DNA of 64,000 bases from Alphaproteobacteria bacterium (GTDB lineage Bacteria > Pseudomonadota > Alphaproteobacteria > CAAGCB01 > CAG-977). The notes beneath the pieces were generated by a model, which was not told the DNA's origin, made no database searches, and saw only the letters and a list, made by a program, of their open reading frames with translations. The stretch lies in NCBI GenBank assembly GCA_017480385.1, contig JAFVAT010000024.1:1-64000 (forward strand). Direction: 5' to 3'. Both the position numbers and the translations under genes were made by a program. Positions 19,673-26,841 of this stretch are shown here, one piece after another. The first letter of the stretch is position 1. Every line of letters begins with the position of its first letter.

Positions 19673-19697
19673 AATTTTTTTCTCCGAATCAAAAGGC

Positions 19698-19718
19698 CTT
19701 CAAGACCACGTCTTGAAG
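19698..19718 (-). promoter_or_regulatory. Perfect hairpin in the terL 5' leader
   Basis: CTTCAAGAC (19698-19706) and GTCTTGAAG (19710-19718) form a perfect 9-bp inverted repeat with a 3-nt loop. It lies between the terL promoter and its SD. It may be a translational or transcriptional control element or a protein-binding site. It is not a usual terminator because no T-run follows on the minus strand. Confidence 0.6.
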
Positions 19719-19735
19719 ACCCGAAAGAACACTAC

Positions 19736-19767
19736 ATCACATTATGTTATATTTTTCAAAAAGTCAA
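19736..19767 (-). promoter_or_regulatory. terL promoter with 12-bp box shared with the TerS-like gene
   Basis: On the minus strand: -35 TTGACT (19767-19762), a 17-bp spacer, then -10 TAATGT (19744-19739). The box ACATAATGTGAT (19747-19736) is identical to the one upstream of the TerS-like gene and sits at almost the same distance from the -35. This suggests a common regulator. Confidence 0.6.
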
Positions 19768-19823
19768 GTATTTCCGTGTTTGTTATTTACTTTCATTTTT
19801 GTATCTGTCATTATTTTTTCGGG

Positions 19824-20048
19824 CATACGGCAACGTATGTCAAGTGCCTGAAAAGGGGCGGAGTCCTGAAAAAACTCTTTAAAGTAGTTATATTTTGACC
19901 CTTTGTGCTATTGCATAAAGGGCTTTTGTTCCTGACTTTCACAGCAAGGGTCGGGAGTCTTTGTGCAGTAATGCACAGAGGGTCGTTCTTATAACTACTT
20001 GCGATTTTTTCAGCTCCCGACCGCCTTTCATCAGGCGGTTTTTATTTT
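19824..20048 (+). ncRNA. Candidate structured RNA ending in an intrinsic terminator (leader or sRNA)
   Basis: Elements in order. Hairpin 19824-19839 with GCAA tetraloop. An 11-bp stem strand, 19882-19892. A 10-bp hairpin at 19899-19922 with one G-U. Strand 19950-19957. A 9-bp hairpin at 19959-19980 with GUAA tetraloop. Strand 19990-20000, fully complementary to 19882-19892. Strand 20014-20021, fully complementary to 19950-19957. The last two pairings interleave, so they form a pseudoknot or alternative folds. A terminator (CCGCCT/AGGCGG, 20021-20038, then T-rich to 20048) closes it. GNRA loops and the T-run favour the + strand. It matches no RNA family I recognise, and the promoter was not identified. 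Confidence 0.55.
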
Positions 20049-20064
20049 GCCTAAAGGAGAAATT

Positions 20065-20637
20065 ATGAAAAAGTTTCAAGCAGTTGTCGCCCTTTTCCTG
20101 TTATCGGGATGCGGTACCGTTTTTTCGGGAACGCAACAAAACGTCACCGTCAACACCAACGTTCCGGAAGCGAAGGTTTATGTCAACGGTATGCCGATGT
20201 GTTCGACACCTTGCGCCATTGATTTGAACAGAAGCAATACCAACGTCACGCTTATTTTGAAAAAAGACGGATATGAAGATACGGTATTTGTTCTGAAATC
20301 ACAGTGGAATCCGATTACCATCATCAATCTTTCATCAGTTTACAGCTGGACGACGGATTTTGTTTCCGGAGGCGTATGGAGATATTCTCCCGACTCCGTT
20401 TATGTGGAAATGGACAAGAAGGATATGACAAAGGCCGAAACGGAACAGTCGCGCAAAAAATCGCAAATCCGCCGTTTTGTTCTGTTTAACTTTTCGGCTT
20501 TGAAAAGCGGAAACAAAGAGCATCTGACTTCTTTGTCCGTTTTGACGGGATTAAAAACGGATCGTTTAAGCGAGTTGATGAAAAGCGCGTCCGATGAAAT
20601 CGACGCCGCCGATAAAATCGTTCTGATTGCCGGTTGA
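20065..20637 (+). CDS. PEGA-domain lipoprotein
   Basis: A 190-aa envelope lipoprotein. Its signal peptide ends in the lipobox 'LLSGC', so it is anchored by an acylated Cys. A PEGA-like domain follows: 'NTNVPEAKVYVNGMPMCSTPCAIDL' with a surface beta-sandwich pattern up to 'LKKDGYEDTVFVL'. The remainder (about 100-190) is charged and unrecognised. I chose ATG 20065 because it has the SD AAAGGAG and begins the signal peptide. It lies directly downstream of the candidate structured RNA and its terminator, so expression may need read-through or a terminator/antiterminator decision. Confidence 0.75.
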   Translation: MKKFQAVVALFLLSGCGTVFSGTQQNVTVNTNVPEAKVYVNGMPMCSTPCAIDLNRSNTNVTLILKKDGYEDTVFVLKSQWNPITIINLSSVYSWTTDFVSGGVWRYSPDSVYVEMDKKDMTKAETEQSRKKSQIRRFVLFNFSALKSGNKEHLTSLSVLTGLKTDRLSELMKSASDEIDAADKIVLIAG

Positions 20638-20704
20638 TAAAAACGAACCCGCAGATGAACCTCGGCAAAGTTCGGATATTCACATAAAATTTGACCGCGG
20701 TCTG

Positions 20705-20723
20705 AAAGGGTGATCCCTTTTTT
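20705..20723 (+). terminator. Intrinsic terminator of the PEGA lipoprotein gene
   Basis: Stem AAAGGG/CCCTTT (20705-20710 with 20715-20720), loop TGAT, then further T to 20723. It lies 68 bp after the stop codon. Confidence 0.75.
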
Positions 20724-20809
20724 AAAGTGCATATCTGAAAGCGATTGCCTATTTCCTTTTATTCACGGCAATATTGCTTGAATTGTGGAAGCGGTAACCG
20801 CTTTATCGT

Positions 20810-20847
20810 CCGTAACGGAATGATCACCCGTCACGGTCGTTTTTTTT
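20810..20847 (+). terminator. Second, weaker terminator-like hairpin before the ProX gene end
   Basis: CCGTAACGG (20810-20818) pairs with CCGTCACGG (20828-20836) except at the central position, and eight T follow (20840-20847). It overlaps the 3' end of the minus-strand gene and would stop + strand read-through. Confidence 0.5.
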
Positions 20848-21358
20848 ATTCCGCTTCCGTCACGGGAACGATCATTGGCTCATGACGAACGGAATGCATA
20901 AATTTCATCAGATCGGCGGGCGTGATCGTCGTCGTCGCCGTGTTTGTCAGCGGGTGATAATTGATCAAGTCCTGCATCATCATTTCCTTGTCCAGAACGA
21001 CCTGCACCTGACAGTCTTTGTCGTTAATCACGGCAAACGGCGTTACAGAGCCGCCGTGAACGCCTAACACTTCAAACAACAGCTGTTCATTTGCAAAAGA
21101 CAGCCGCTTGGACCCGATCACAGCCGGCAACGCTTTCAGACTGACGCGCTTAAAAGCGGGAGCGACGATCAGCCACAACTTTCCTTTGGCGTCCTTGCAA
21201 AACAGGTTTTTGCAGTGCATTCCGGCAATGCCTTTCCAGTATTTCTCCCCCTCTTCCGCCGTAAAAACAGCAGGGTGCGGCGTGTTTTTATATTCAATTT
21301 CTAAATCTGTCAAATAAGCCAGCAGCTGCTCCGGCGATGTCGGCATCTGTTCCATCAT
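20846..21358 (-). CDS. ProX/YbaK-type prolyl-tRNA editing deacylase
   Basis: A free-standing trans-editing domain. This family (ProXp-ala/PrdX-like) hydrolyses Ala mis-attached to tRNA-Pro. At 170 aa it covers the whole domain: 'NTPHPAVFTAEE' N-terminal segment, 'KNLFCKDAKGKLWLIVAP' with the conserved Lys region, 'GVHGGSVTPFAVIND' and 'NYHPLTNTATTTI'. The SD (AGAGGAAA) fits the first of two tandem Met codons. It is transcribed divergently from the nitroreductase. Confidence 0.88.
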   Translation of the reverse strand: MMEQMPTSPEQLLAYLTDLEIEYKNTPHPAVFTAEEGEKYWKGIAGMHCKNLFCKDAKGKLWLIVAPAFKRVSLKALPAVIGSKRLSFANEQLLFEVLGVHGGSVTPFAVINDKDCQVQVVLDKEMMMQDLINYHPLTNTATTTITPADLMKFMHSVRHEPMIVPVTEAE

Positions 21359-21489
21359 TGTTTTTTCCTCTTTCGTTTTTCCTCTTTTGTACCGTTTTCA
21401 GGAATAAAATCAACCTTTGTTACAGCTTTCTTTTTAAAACGGTATTTGATACTTTAAGAAAAACACCTCTTTAAACAAGGAAAAGACCT

Positions 21490-22017
21490 ATGAACGAAGT
21501 TTTAAAAGCGATTAAAGAAAGACGCAGCGTCCGCAAATACAAACCGGACATGCTTCCCGATGAAACGATAGATCAAATTATTGATGCGGGCCTTTACGCC
21601 GCCAGCGGCAGAGGAAAACAGGCGCCGATTATCATTGCGGTCACAAACGAAGAACTGCGCGCCAAGCTATCAGCGGCCAACTGCAAAATCGGCGGCTGGC
21701 AGGAGGGCTTCGACCCGTTCTTCGGCGCACCCGTTGTTTTAATCGTTCTGGCCGATAAAAGCGCGCATACTTATGTTTATGACGGCAGCCTGACGATCGG
21801 CAACATGATGCTGGCAGCTCATTCTTTAGGCATCGGCAGCTGCTGGGTTCACCGCGCCAAAGAAGAATTTGAAATGCCGGAATACAAAGAATTGTTAAAA
21901 GAGCTGGGCTTTGACGGAGAATATGAAGGCATCGGCCACTGCGTTCTGGGCTATCCCGACACAACCGCGGGCGAAGCCGCCGAACGCAAGGAAAACAGAG
22001 TTCGTTACGTCCGTTAA
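21490..22017 (+). CDS. Nitroreductase-family flavoprotein
   Basis: FMN-dependent NAD(P)H oxidoreductase of the small (about 175 aa) class. 'IKERRSVRKYKPD' is the FMN phosphate-binding start, 'GLYAASGRGKQAPIIIAV' the flavin site, and 'IGNMMLAAHSLGIGSCWVH' the usual helix. The physiological substrate is unknown. A good SD (AAGGAAAAG) is present. The AmpD-like amidase follows 4 bp after the stop. Confidence 0.9.
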   Translation: MNEVLKAIKERRSVRKYKPDMLPDETIDQIIDAGLYAASGRGKQAPIIIAVTNEELRAKLSAANCKIGGWQEGFDPFFGAPVVLIVLADKSAHTYVYDGSLTIGNMMLAAHSLGIGSCWVHRAKEEFEMPEYKELLKELGFDGEYEGIGHCVLGYPDTTAGEAAERKENRVRYVR

Positions 22018-22021
22018 AAGT

Positions 22022-22690
22022 ATGATACGCCTTTCTTCTCCCAATTTTGATGAACGCAAAGCGCCGGTTGAAATGCTCGTATTGCACTATACGGGTATGA
22101 AATCGGCGCAGGAAGCGCTTGACCGTTTATGTGATCCTGCTGCAAAAGTCAGCGCGCATTATCTGGTTGATGCAAACGGAGAAATTTACTCTCTGGTTGA
22201 CGAAACCAAGCGCGCATGGCATGCGGGCGTTTCTTCGTGGCGGGGAAAAACGGATATCAACAGCCAGTCGATCGGAATCGAGATTGTCAACCCCGGCCAT
22301 GAATTCGGGTATCGCCCTTTTTCCGACGCGCAAATCGCAGCCGTCATAAAGCTGTGTCAGACAATTCAGCAGCGCTGCAGAATTTCGGCAAAAAATGTCT
22401 TGGCTCATTCAGATGTTGCCCCGATGCGAAAATCAGACCCTGGAGAACTGTTCCCGTGGAAAAAGCTGGCCAAAAACGGAATAGGACTGTGGACAGACGG
22501 CCTCGATACGCCTGAAAAAGACAAGAAAGACATGTTGGCGGCCATTGGATACGACATCACCGATGAATCGGCTGCGCTTACAGCTTTTCAAAGACACTTT
22601 TATCCCGAAGCGTTATTGAACCGCGCCTCTGAAACGGATAAACGGCTGGCGGCGGTCTTTAATTTGTTTAACGAAAGCACTGTCAAATGA
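22022..22690 (+). CDS. N-acetylmuramoyl-L-alanine amidase (AmpD/AmiD family)
   Basis: Zinc amidase that cuts the bond between N-acetylmuramic acid and the stem peptide. Metal ligands are visible in 'VLHYTGM' (near residue 24) and 'LAHSDVAPMRKSDPG' (near 130-145), with 'SVGIEIVNPGHE'-like 'SQSIGIEIVNPGHE' between. After the amidase domain a peptidoglycan-binding-like helical segment ('LAAIGYDITDESAALTAFQRHFYP') closes the 222-aa protein. No signal peptide is seen, so it is probably cytoplasmic (AmpD-like recycling). ATG 22022 was chosen because the frame upstream overlaps the nitroreductase. It overlaps the next gene by 4 bp. Confidence 0.88.
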   Translation: MIRLSSPNFDERKAPVEMLVLHYTGMKSAQEALDRLCDPAAKVSAHYLVDANGEIYSLVDETKRAWHAGVSSWRGKTDINSQSIGIEIVNPGHEFGYRPFSDAQIAAVIKLCQTIQQRCRISAKNVLAHSDVAPMRKSDPGELFPWKKLAKNGIGLWTDGLDTPEKDKKDMLAAIGYDITDESAALTAFQRHFYPEALLNRASETDKRLAAVFNLFNESTVK

Positions 22691-23490
22691 CCCCGTACCG
22701 GATCATTTTTTGCGATATTGACGGCACTTTGCTGGATTCAAAGCAACTTGTCCGCCCAAAAACAAAAATGATGATCCGGCGCCTGTCCGGACAGGGCATT
22801 CCTTTTGTGCTGATTTCCGGCAGAATGTCCCCATCTGTTGAACAGATACAACAAAAAATCGGCTTCAAAGCGCCTTATATTGCCTACGGCGGCGCCCTGA
22901 TCCATGATATGGACGGCCAAACCGTCTGGAACAAAGCAATGCCCGTTTGTGAAGCCGTCAAACTGCGCCGACGGATTCATTCCTTGTTCCCCGATATCAT
23001 CTCTTATACGTTCAGCGGAAATTCCTGGATCACGGACAAAGATGACGGCACGGCGGCCCTGTATTTGGAAAAGGAAACGACGGCTCTGCGTCCTTTGGTC
23101 GGACAGCCGGAAGACGTGTTAAAAGAAAATGACTGCGTTCACAAAGTCTTGTGCACCGGCGATCCGGCTGTCATGGACGAACTGCAGAACATTTTGCGCC
23201 GGGAATTTCCCGACTGTGCCATTTTTAAATCTCTGCCCCGATATTTGGAAATTATGTCAGCAAAGGCCTCCAAATCCAAAGCAGCGGATTTTTTGTGTCG
23301 CTCTTTAGGATTAAACGCTGAAAACGTTATTGCATTCGGCGACAATTTTAACGATATTGACTTGCTGGAGTATGCAGGGTTGGGTGTTGCCATGGACAAC
23401 GCACCCGACGCTGTAAAAAATCGCGCCGATTTAACCGCTCCTTCCCATGACGAAGAAGGCGTTCGACAGATTCTGGAGCAGTTTTTTTAA
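22687..23490 (+). CDS. Cof-type HAD phosphatase (first of a tandem pair)
   Basis: HAD superfamily, Cof/YidA subfamily (C2B cap), acting on phosphorylated sugars or cofactors in the cytoplasm. Motif I 'FCDIDGTLLDS' (residues 8-18), motif II 'VLISGRM', Lys in 'SKSKAADFLC' and motif IV 'AFGDNFNDIDLL' are all intact. Length is 267 aa. The start overlaps the amidase stop. The gene 20 bp downstream is a paralogue. Substrate unknown. Confidence 0.9.
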   Translation: MTPYRIIFCDIDGTLLDSKQLVRPKTKMMIRRLSGQGIPFVLISGRMSPSVEQIQQKIGFKAPYIAYGGALIHDMDGQTVWNKAMPVCEAVKLRRRIHSLFPDIISYTFSGNSWITDKDDGTAALYLEKETTALRPLVGQPEDVLKENDCVHKVLCTGDPAVMDELQNILRREFPDCAIFKSLPRYLEIMSAKASKSKAADFLCRSLGLNAENVIAFGDNFNDIDLLEYAGLGVAMDNAPDAVKNRADLTAPSHDEEGVRQILEQFF

Positions 23491-23510
23491 ATAGTTTTTA
23501 AGAGAAAAAA

Positions 23511-24311
23511 ATGCCTTTTCATTTAGTTATTTCCGATATTGACGGAACAATACTTACCTCCCGCCGCTTGCTGACTCAGATAACAATCGAGACAATATCC
23601 CGCCTTTATCATGAAAAGGGCATTCGGTTTGCTTTGGCTTCGGGCCGCGGCTTAGCCGGCATCAAACCGACAGCCGAAGCCTTGGGCATACCTGTCTTTA
23701 TCCTGCCCTGCAACGGCGCGGAAATCTATGACGAAGCCCAAAAGCTGATCAGCCGGAAAACTTTGGTCTATGAAGACGCCCTGCGCATGAAAAAAGCCGT
23801 GCATGCCTTTAATCCGCAGATTGAAACAATCGTTTACGCCGGCACAGATTGGGTTGCGGATCAAATGACCGATATTGTCAAAGGCGAATGTAATGTTATC
23901 CCGACAGCGCCCGTTTTAGGAGACTTTGAAACCGTCGTTCCAAAAGACACTCCGATACTAAAAGTCATCAGCATCGGCACTCCGGAAACCACCTCCGCTT
24001 TAGCTGAATATCTGCGTCCTTTGTTCCCGCAGTACGACTTTTATAAATCCCAAAATTACATCTTGGAATCCACCGCCAAAGGAGCCAACAAAGCCGACGG
24101 TCTGGCCTTTTTATGCCGTCACTGCCAAATTGACGTTTCCAAAACAATCGCGATCGGCGACGGATACAACGATTTGGATATGCTGCACTTTGCCGGTTTG
24201 GGAATCGCCATGGGCAACGCGCACGACGAAGTTAAAGCCAAGGCCGATCAAACAACGCTTTCCAATGATGAAAACGGCGCGGCACGAGCTTTGGAAAAAA
24301 TCTTTTATTGA
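23511..24311 (+). CDS. Cof-type HAD phosphatase (second of a tandem pair)
   Basis: Same subfamily and layout as the preceding gene: motif I 'ISDIDGTILTS', motif II 'ALASGRG', 'GANKADGLAFLC' Lys segment and motif IV 'AIGDGYNDLDML'. Length is 266 aa. The pair looks like an old duplication with diverged substrate specificity. The stop codon overlaps the -35 element of the rnpB promoter. Confidence 0.9.
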   Translation: MPFHLVISDIDGTILTSRRLLTQITIETISRLYHEKGIRFALASGRGLAGIKPTAEALGIPVFILPCNGAEIYDEAQKLISRKTLVYEDALRMKKAVHAFNPQIETIVYAGTDWVADQMTDIVKGECNVIPTAPVLGDFETVVPKDTPILKVISIGTPETTSALAEYLRPLFPQYDFYKSQNYILESTAKGANKADGLAFLCRHCQIDVSKTIAIGDGYNDLDMLHFAGLGIAMGNAHDEVKAKADQTTLSNDENGAARALEKIFY

Positions 24312-24336
24312 CATTATGCGTCCCTGCCTTTACCGT
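24308..24336 (+). promoter_or_regulatory. rnpB promoter
   Basis: -35 TTGACA (24308-24313), a 17-bp spacer and a weak -10 TACCGT (24331-24336). The start it predicts, about 24343, coincides with the 5' end expected from helix P1 of the RNA. The -35 overlaps the end of the upstream HAD gene. Confidence 0.6.
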
Positions 24337-24342
24337 CTGATC

Positions 24343-24720
24343 GGGCGTCGGAGGATCGGGCGGTCGCGGTGCGCTGCAAAATGCGTACTGAGGAAAGTCC
24401 GGGCTTCACGGAAACACGATACCGGATAACGTCCGGCTGGGGCAACCCAAGGGAAAGCGCAGCAGAAAAAATTCCGCCGATGTCTTTATAATTAAAGACA
24501 GGCAAGGTTGAAATGGTGCGGTAAGAGCGCACCGCTTTTTCGGCAACGGAAAAGGCACGGCAAGCCCTATCGGAAGCAAGACCAAGTAAGGTATACGCAA
24601 TTCGTATTGCGGGGCGTTTCCGCCCCCGCCAGAGGTAGGTCGCTACAGACGTTTGGCAACAAACGCCGCAGATGAATGATCGCCGATTACAAAACCCGGC
24701 TTATAGATTTTCCGGCGCCT
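24343..24720 (+). ncRNA. rnpB: RNase P RNA (class A)
   Basis: Catalytic RNA that matures tRNA 5' ends. The conserved core 'GAGGAAAGTCCGGGCTTCAC' lies near 24391-24410. 'AGGGAAAGCGCAGCAGA' comes later. 'GGTAAGAGCGCACCG' follows, and the 3' core has 'AGATGAATGATCGCC' and 'AACCCGGCTTATAG'. Helix P1 forms between GGCGTCGGA (24344-24352) and TCCGGCGCC (24711-24719). A short T-run follows (24722-24726). Length of about 378 nt is typical. Confidence 0.96.
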
Positions 24721-24727
24721 GTTTTTC

Positions 24728-25102
24728 ATCGATTCGCAGTTTAAAATCCTTTGTCTGTCCGGAAAATTCCGTTTGCAGAGTTTATTGCGATTCTACATCT
24801 CCTCTCTTCAATTCAAGAACAAAAAAAGTACATTCCAGAGTCGCTGAATAAAGTGAAAATTTCCGGCGAAGAAAAAAACATTTTTTGGCATGTTCGAAAA
24901 ATTTCTAAATCTATGAAGAAAACCCGCATTAAAGCACAATATATTGATTTAAACACTCTTTTAAATCCATATATTCCCATAAAAACAGTTATTTTATCCC
25001 ATTGATTACCATAAAATCCCATGTTATACCATAAGTATCCAATAGGCAAAATTTGCCTGATACGCAGAAGCGCGCCTGAAACAACGAAAGGAAGAAAAAC
25101 AT
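24728..25102. other. Intergenic region before mraZ
   Basis: About 375 bases between rnpB and mraZ. The stretch 24830-25045 is strongly AT-rich. A frame of 84 codons from TTG 24751 exists but has no SD and no recognisable content. The only clear features are the MraZ boxes and the overlapping promoter-like elements. Confidence 0.5.
24966..25042 (+). promoter_or_regulatory. MraZ operator array and dcw promoter
   Basis: Boxes of the form (T/A/C)CCA(T/A) start at 24966, 24976, 24998, 25008, 25018, 25028 and 25038. The last five are spaced exactly 10 bp apart. On the other strand they read ATGG(G/T/A), like the TGGGN-N5 repeats bound by MraZ, which represses the dcw operon. A promoter fits inside: -35 TTGATT (25002-25007), 17 bp, -10 TATACC (25025-25030). 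Bound MraZ would block it. Confidence 0.7.
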
Positions 25103-25576
25103 ATGGGCAAGGCTCAGAGAAAGCACCTTCTTTTTCTGGACACCACCGTTAACCGGGTGGACGCCAAAGGCCGTGTGTCGATTCCCGCAGATTATCGGGC
25201 TTTATTGGAACAGCAGGAAACAGAATTAGTCGCGTTCAGATCCTTTACAATGCCCTGCATTGAATGCCGAACCTCTGAAATGATGGAAAAAATGGCCGCG
25301 GACATTGACAGCTCTTTTTCTGCTTTTTCCAATGAACAGGACGATCTGACAGGCTTGATTTTTTCTGATGCGAAGGAATTTCCGTTTGATTCCACGGGTC
25401 GTATCGTTTTAACAGAAAAACTGTTAAAACACGCAAGCATCACGGACAAAGCCCTGTTCGTCGGCAAAGGCCGTACGTTCCAGATTTGGAATCCGGACAC
25501 CTATCAGGCCAAAGAAGCCGACATGCGCAAAAACGCTTTGGAAAAACATTTCAACATCAAAAACGGGGAGGCTTAA
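25103..25576 (+). CDS. mraZ: Transcriptional regulator MraZ
   Basis: AbrB-like DNA-binding ring protein that represses the division/cell-wall cluster. Two SpoVT-AbrB-like halves are visible: 'NRVDAKGRVSIPADYRALL' (residues 16-34) and 'FDSTGRIVLTEKLLKHA' (about 94-112), each with the conserved Gly-Arg. Length is 157 aa. SD GAAAGGAAG. First gene of the dcw operon, immediately followed (0 bp) by rsmH; its own boxes lie upstream. Confidence 0.96.
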   Translation: MGKAQRKHLLFLDTTVNRVDAKGRVSIPADYRALLEQQETELVAFRSFTMPCIECRTSEMMEKMAADIDSSFSAFSNEQDDLTGLIFSDAKEFPFDSTGRIVLTEKLLKHASITDKALFVGKGRTFQIWNPDTYQAKEADMRKNALEKHFNIKNGEA

Positions 25577-26500
25577 ATGAACAAACCGCCTCATATTCCC
25601 GTTTTATTAAAGGAAGTTATAGAACAAATCTCGCCCAAGGACGGCGGTATTTATGTTGACGGCACATTCGGCGCGGGCGGTTATTCCCGTGCGGTTCTGC
25701 AATCGGCGGACTGTACGGTTTATGCGATCGACCGGGATCCGGACGCGATTGCAAACGGACAAAGTCTGGCTGAAAAATTCAGCGGCCGTTTAAAGCTGCT
25801 GCACGGCACGTTCGGAAAAATGAAAGAATTGCTTGACCATGAAGGCATCGAACATGTTGACGGCGTTATGCTGGATATCGGCGTTTCTTCGATGCAAATA
25901 GATCAGGCCGAACGGGGATTTTCATTTCAAAAAGACGGCGTGCTTGACATGCGCATGAGCCAAAACGGCTTATCTGCGGCAGACGTCGTCAACAAGTACG
26001 GCGAAAAAGAAATTGCCGATATTATTTATCTTTACGGTGAAGAACGGTATTCACGCCGCATTGCAGCGGCCATTGTTTCCCGGCGCAGGGAAAATGCGTT
26101 CTTGACCACACTTGACCTGGCCCATGTGATTCGGTCAGTCGTCCCGCATAAAAAGGACGACATCGATCCGGCAACACGGACTTTTCAGGCTTTGCGCATT
26201 TACGTCAATGATGAGCTGGAACAACTGCGTTCCGGCTTAACGGAAGCCGAAGCGCTTCTTAACCATGGCGGAAGAATGGCTGTTGTTTCATTTCATTCTT
26301 TAGAAGACAGAATCGTCAAAAACTTTATTGCGGAAAAAAGCGGCAAAATGGCACGTCCGTCACGTTATCTGCCCGATGTCGCAAAAACGGTCGCAACGCT
26401 GAAAGCTTTAACAAAAAAACCGATTACGCCCTCTTCTCAGGAATGTCTTGAAAATCCCAGATCCCGTTCTGCCCGCCTTCGATCCGCAGAACGCATATAG
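25577..26500 (+). CDS. rsmH: 16S rRNA (cytosine1402-N4)-methyltransferase RsmH
   Basis: SAM-dependent methyltransferase (MraW). 'PHIPVLLKEV' start, SAM-binding 'YVDGTFGAGGYSRAVL', 'LDIGVSSMQIDQAERGFSF', 'TFQALRIYVNDEL' and 'VVSFHSLEDRIVKNF' are all diagnostic. The C-terminus ends 'PITPSSQE...NPRSRSARLRSAERI', as in the family. Length is 307 aa. Confidence 0.97.
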   Translation: MNKPPHIPVLLKEVIEQISPKDGGIYVDGTFGAGGYSRAVLQSADCTVYAIDRDPDAIANGQSLAEKFSGRLKLLHGTFGKMKELLDHEGIEHVDGVMLDIGVSSMQIDQAERGFSFQKDGVLDMRMSQNGLSAADVVNKYGEKEIADIIYLYGEERYSRRIAAAIVSRRRENAFLTTLDLAHVIRSVVPHKKDDIDPATRTFQALRIYVNDELEQLRSGLTEAEALLNHGGRMAVVSFHSLEDRIVKNFIAEKSGKMARPSRYLPDVAKTVATLKALTKKPITPSSQECLENPRSRSARLRSAERI

Positions 26501-26509
26501 GAGTTTCAT

Positions 26510-26836
26510 ATGGCACGCATAGCTTTTATTGCTCTCTTCGCCGCAATGGCCACGGGCATGTTCGTGATCAAAAACAAAGTTATTGCCCTGGAAAACGATT
26601 TGGAAAAAATCAATGCTCAGATCAAAGAGGATCAAAACGCCCTGCACGTTTTAAAAGCGGAATGGACGTACCTGAACGATCCGGCGCGGATCCGCGATTT
26701 ATCCGAACGTCACGCTCATATGAAGCCTCTGCGCGGCGAACAGATTATTTCTTTTTCTTCTATTCCTTTGAAAAATAAAACAAAAGGCCAAGAAAACATT
26801 ATTCGCGTTTCTTTTGCCGCTTCAGCCGGAAGGTGA
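26510..26836 (+). CDS. ftsL: Cell division protein FtsL
   Basis: Small bitopic divisome protein (108 aa) that with FtsB/FtsQ activates FtsWI. One TM segment (residues 3-20) is followed by a leucine/isoleucine heptad coiled coil ('VIALENDLEKINAQIKEDQ'), then the alphaproteobacterial FtsL-like 'LKAEWTYLNDPARIRDLSERH'. Position between rsmH and ftsI supports the call. The frame overlaps the ftsI region by a few bases. Confidence 0.88.
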   Translation: MARIAFIALFAAMATGMFVIKNKVIALENDLEKINAQIKEDQNALHVLKAEWTYLNDPARIRDLSERHAHMKPLRGEQIISFSSIPLKNKTKGQENIIRVSFAASAGR

Positions 26837-26841
26837 CCGCC

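Noticed and set aside
19079-19882. 267-codon + strand frame opposite terL
   Set aside because: It is antisense to a coherent TerL with all motifs; its sequence is Arg/Pro-rich as expected of a shadow frame.
24751-25005. 84-codon frame between rnpB and mraZ
   Set aside because: TTG start without SD, low-complexity AT-rich composition, no recognisable domain, and it runs into the MraZ boxes.
24998-25042. CRISPR-like short periodic repeats before mraZ
   Set aside because: Repeat unit is only 4-5 bp with a 10-bp period; it fits MraZ boxes, not CRISPR repeats. No CRISPR array was seen in the window.
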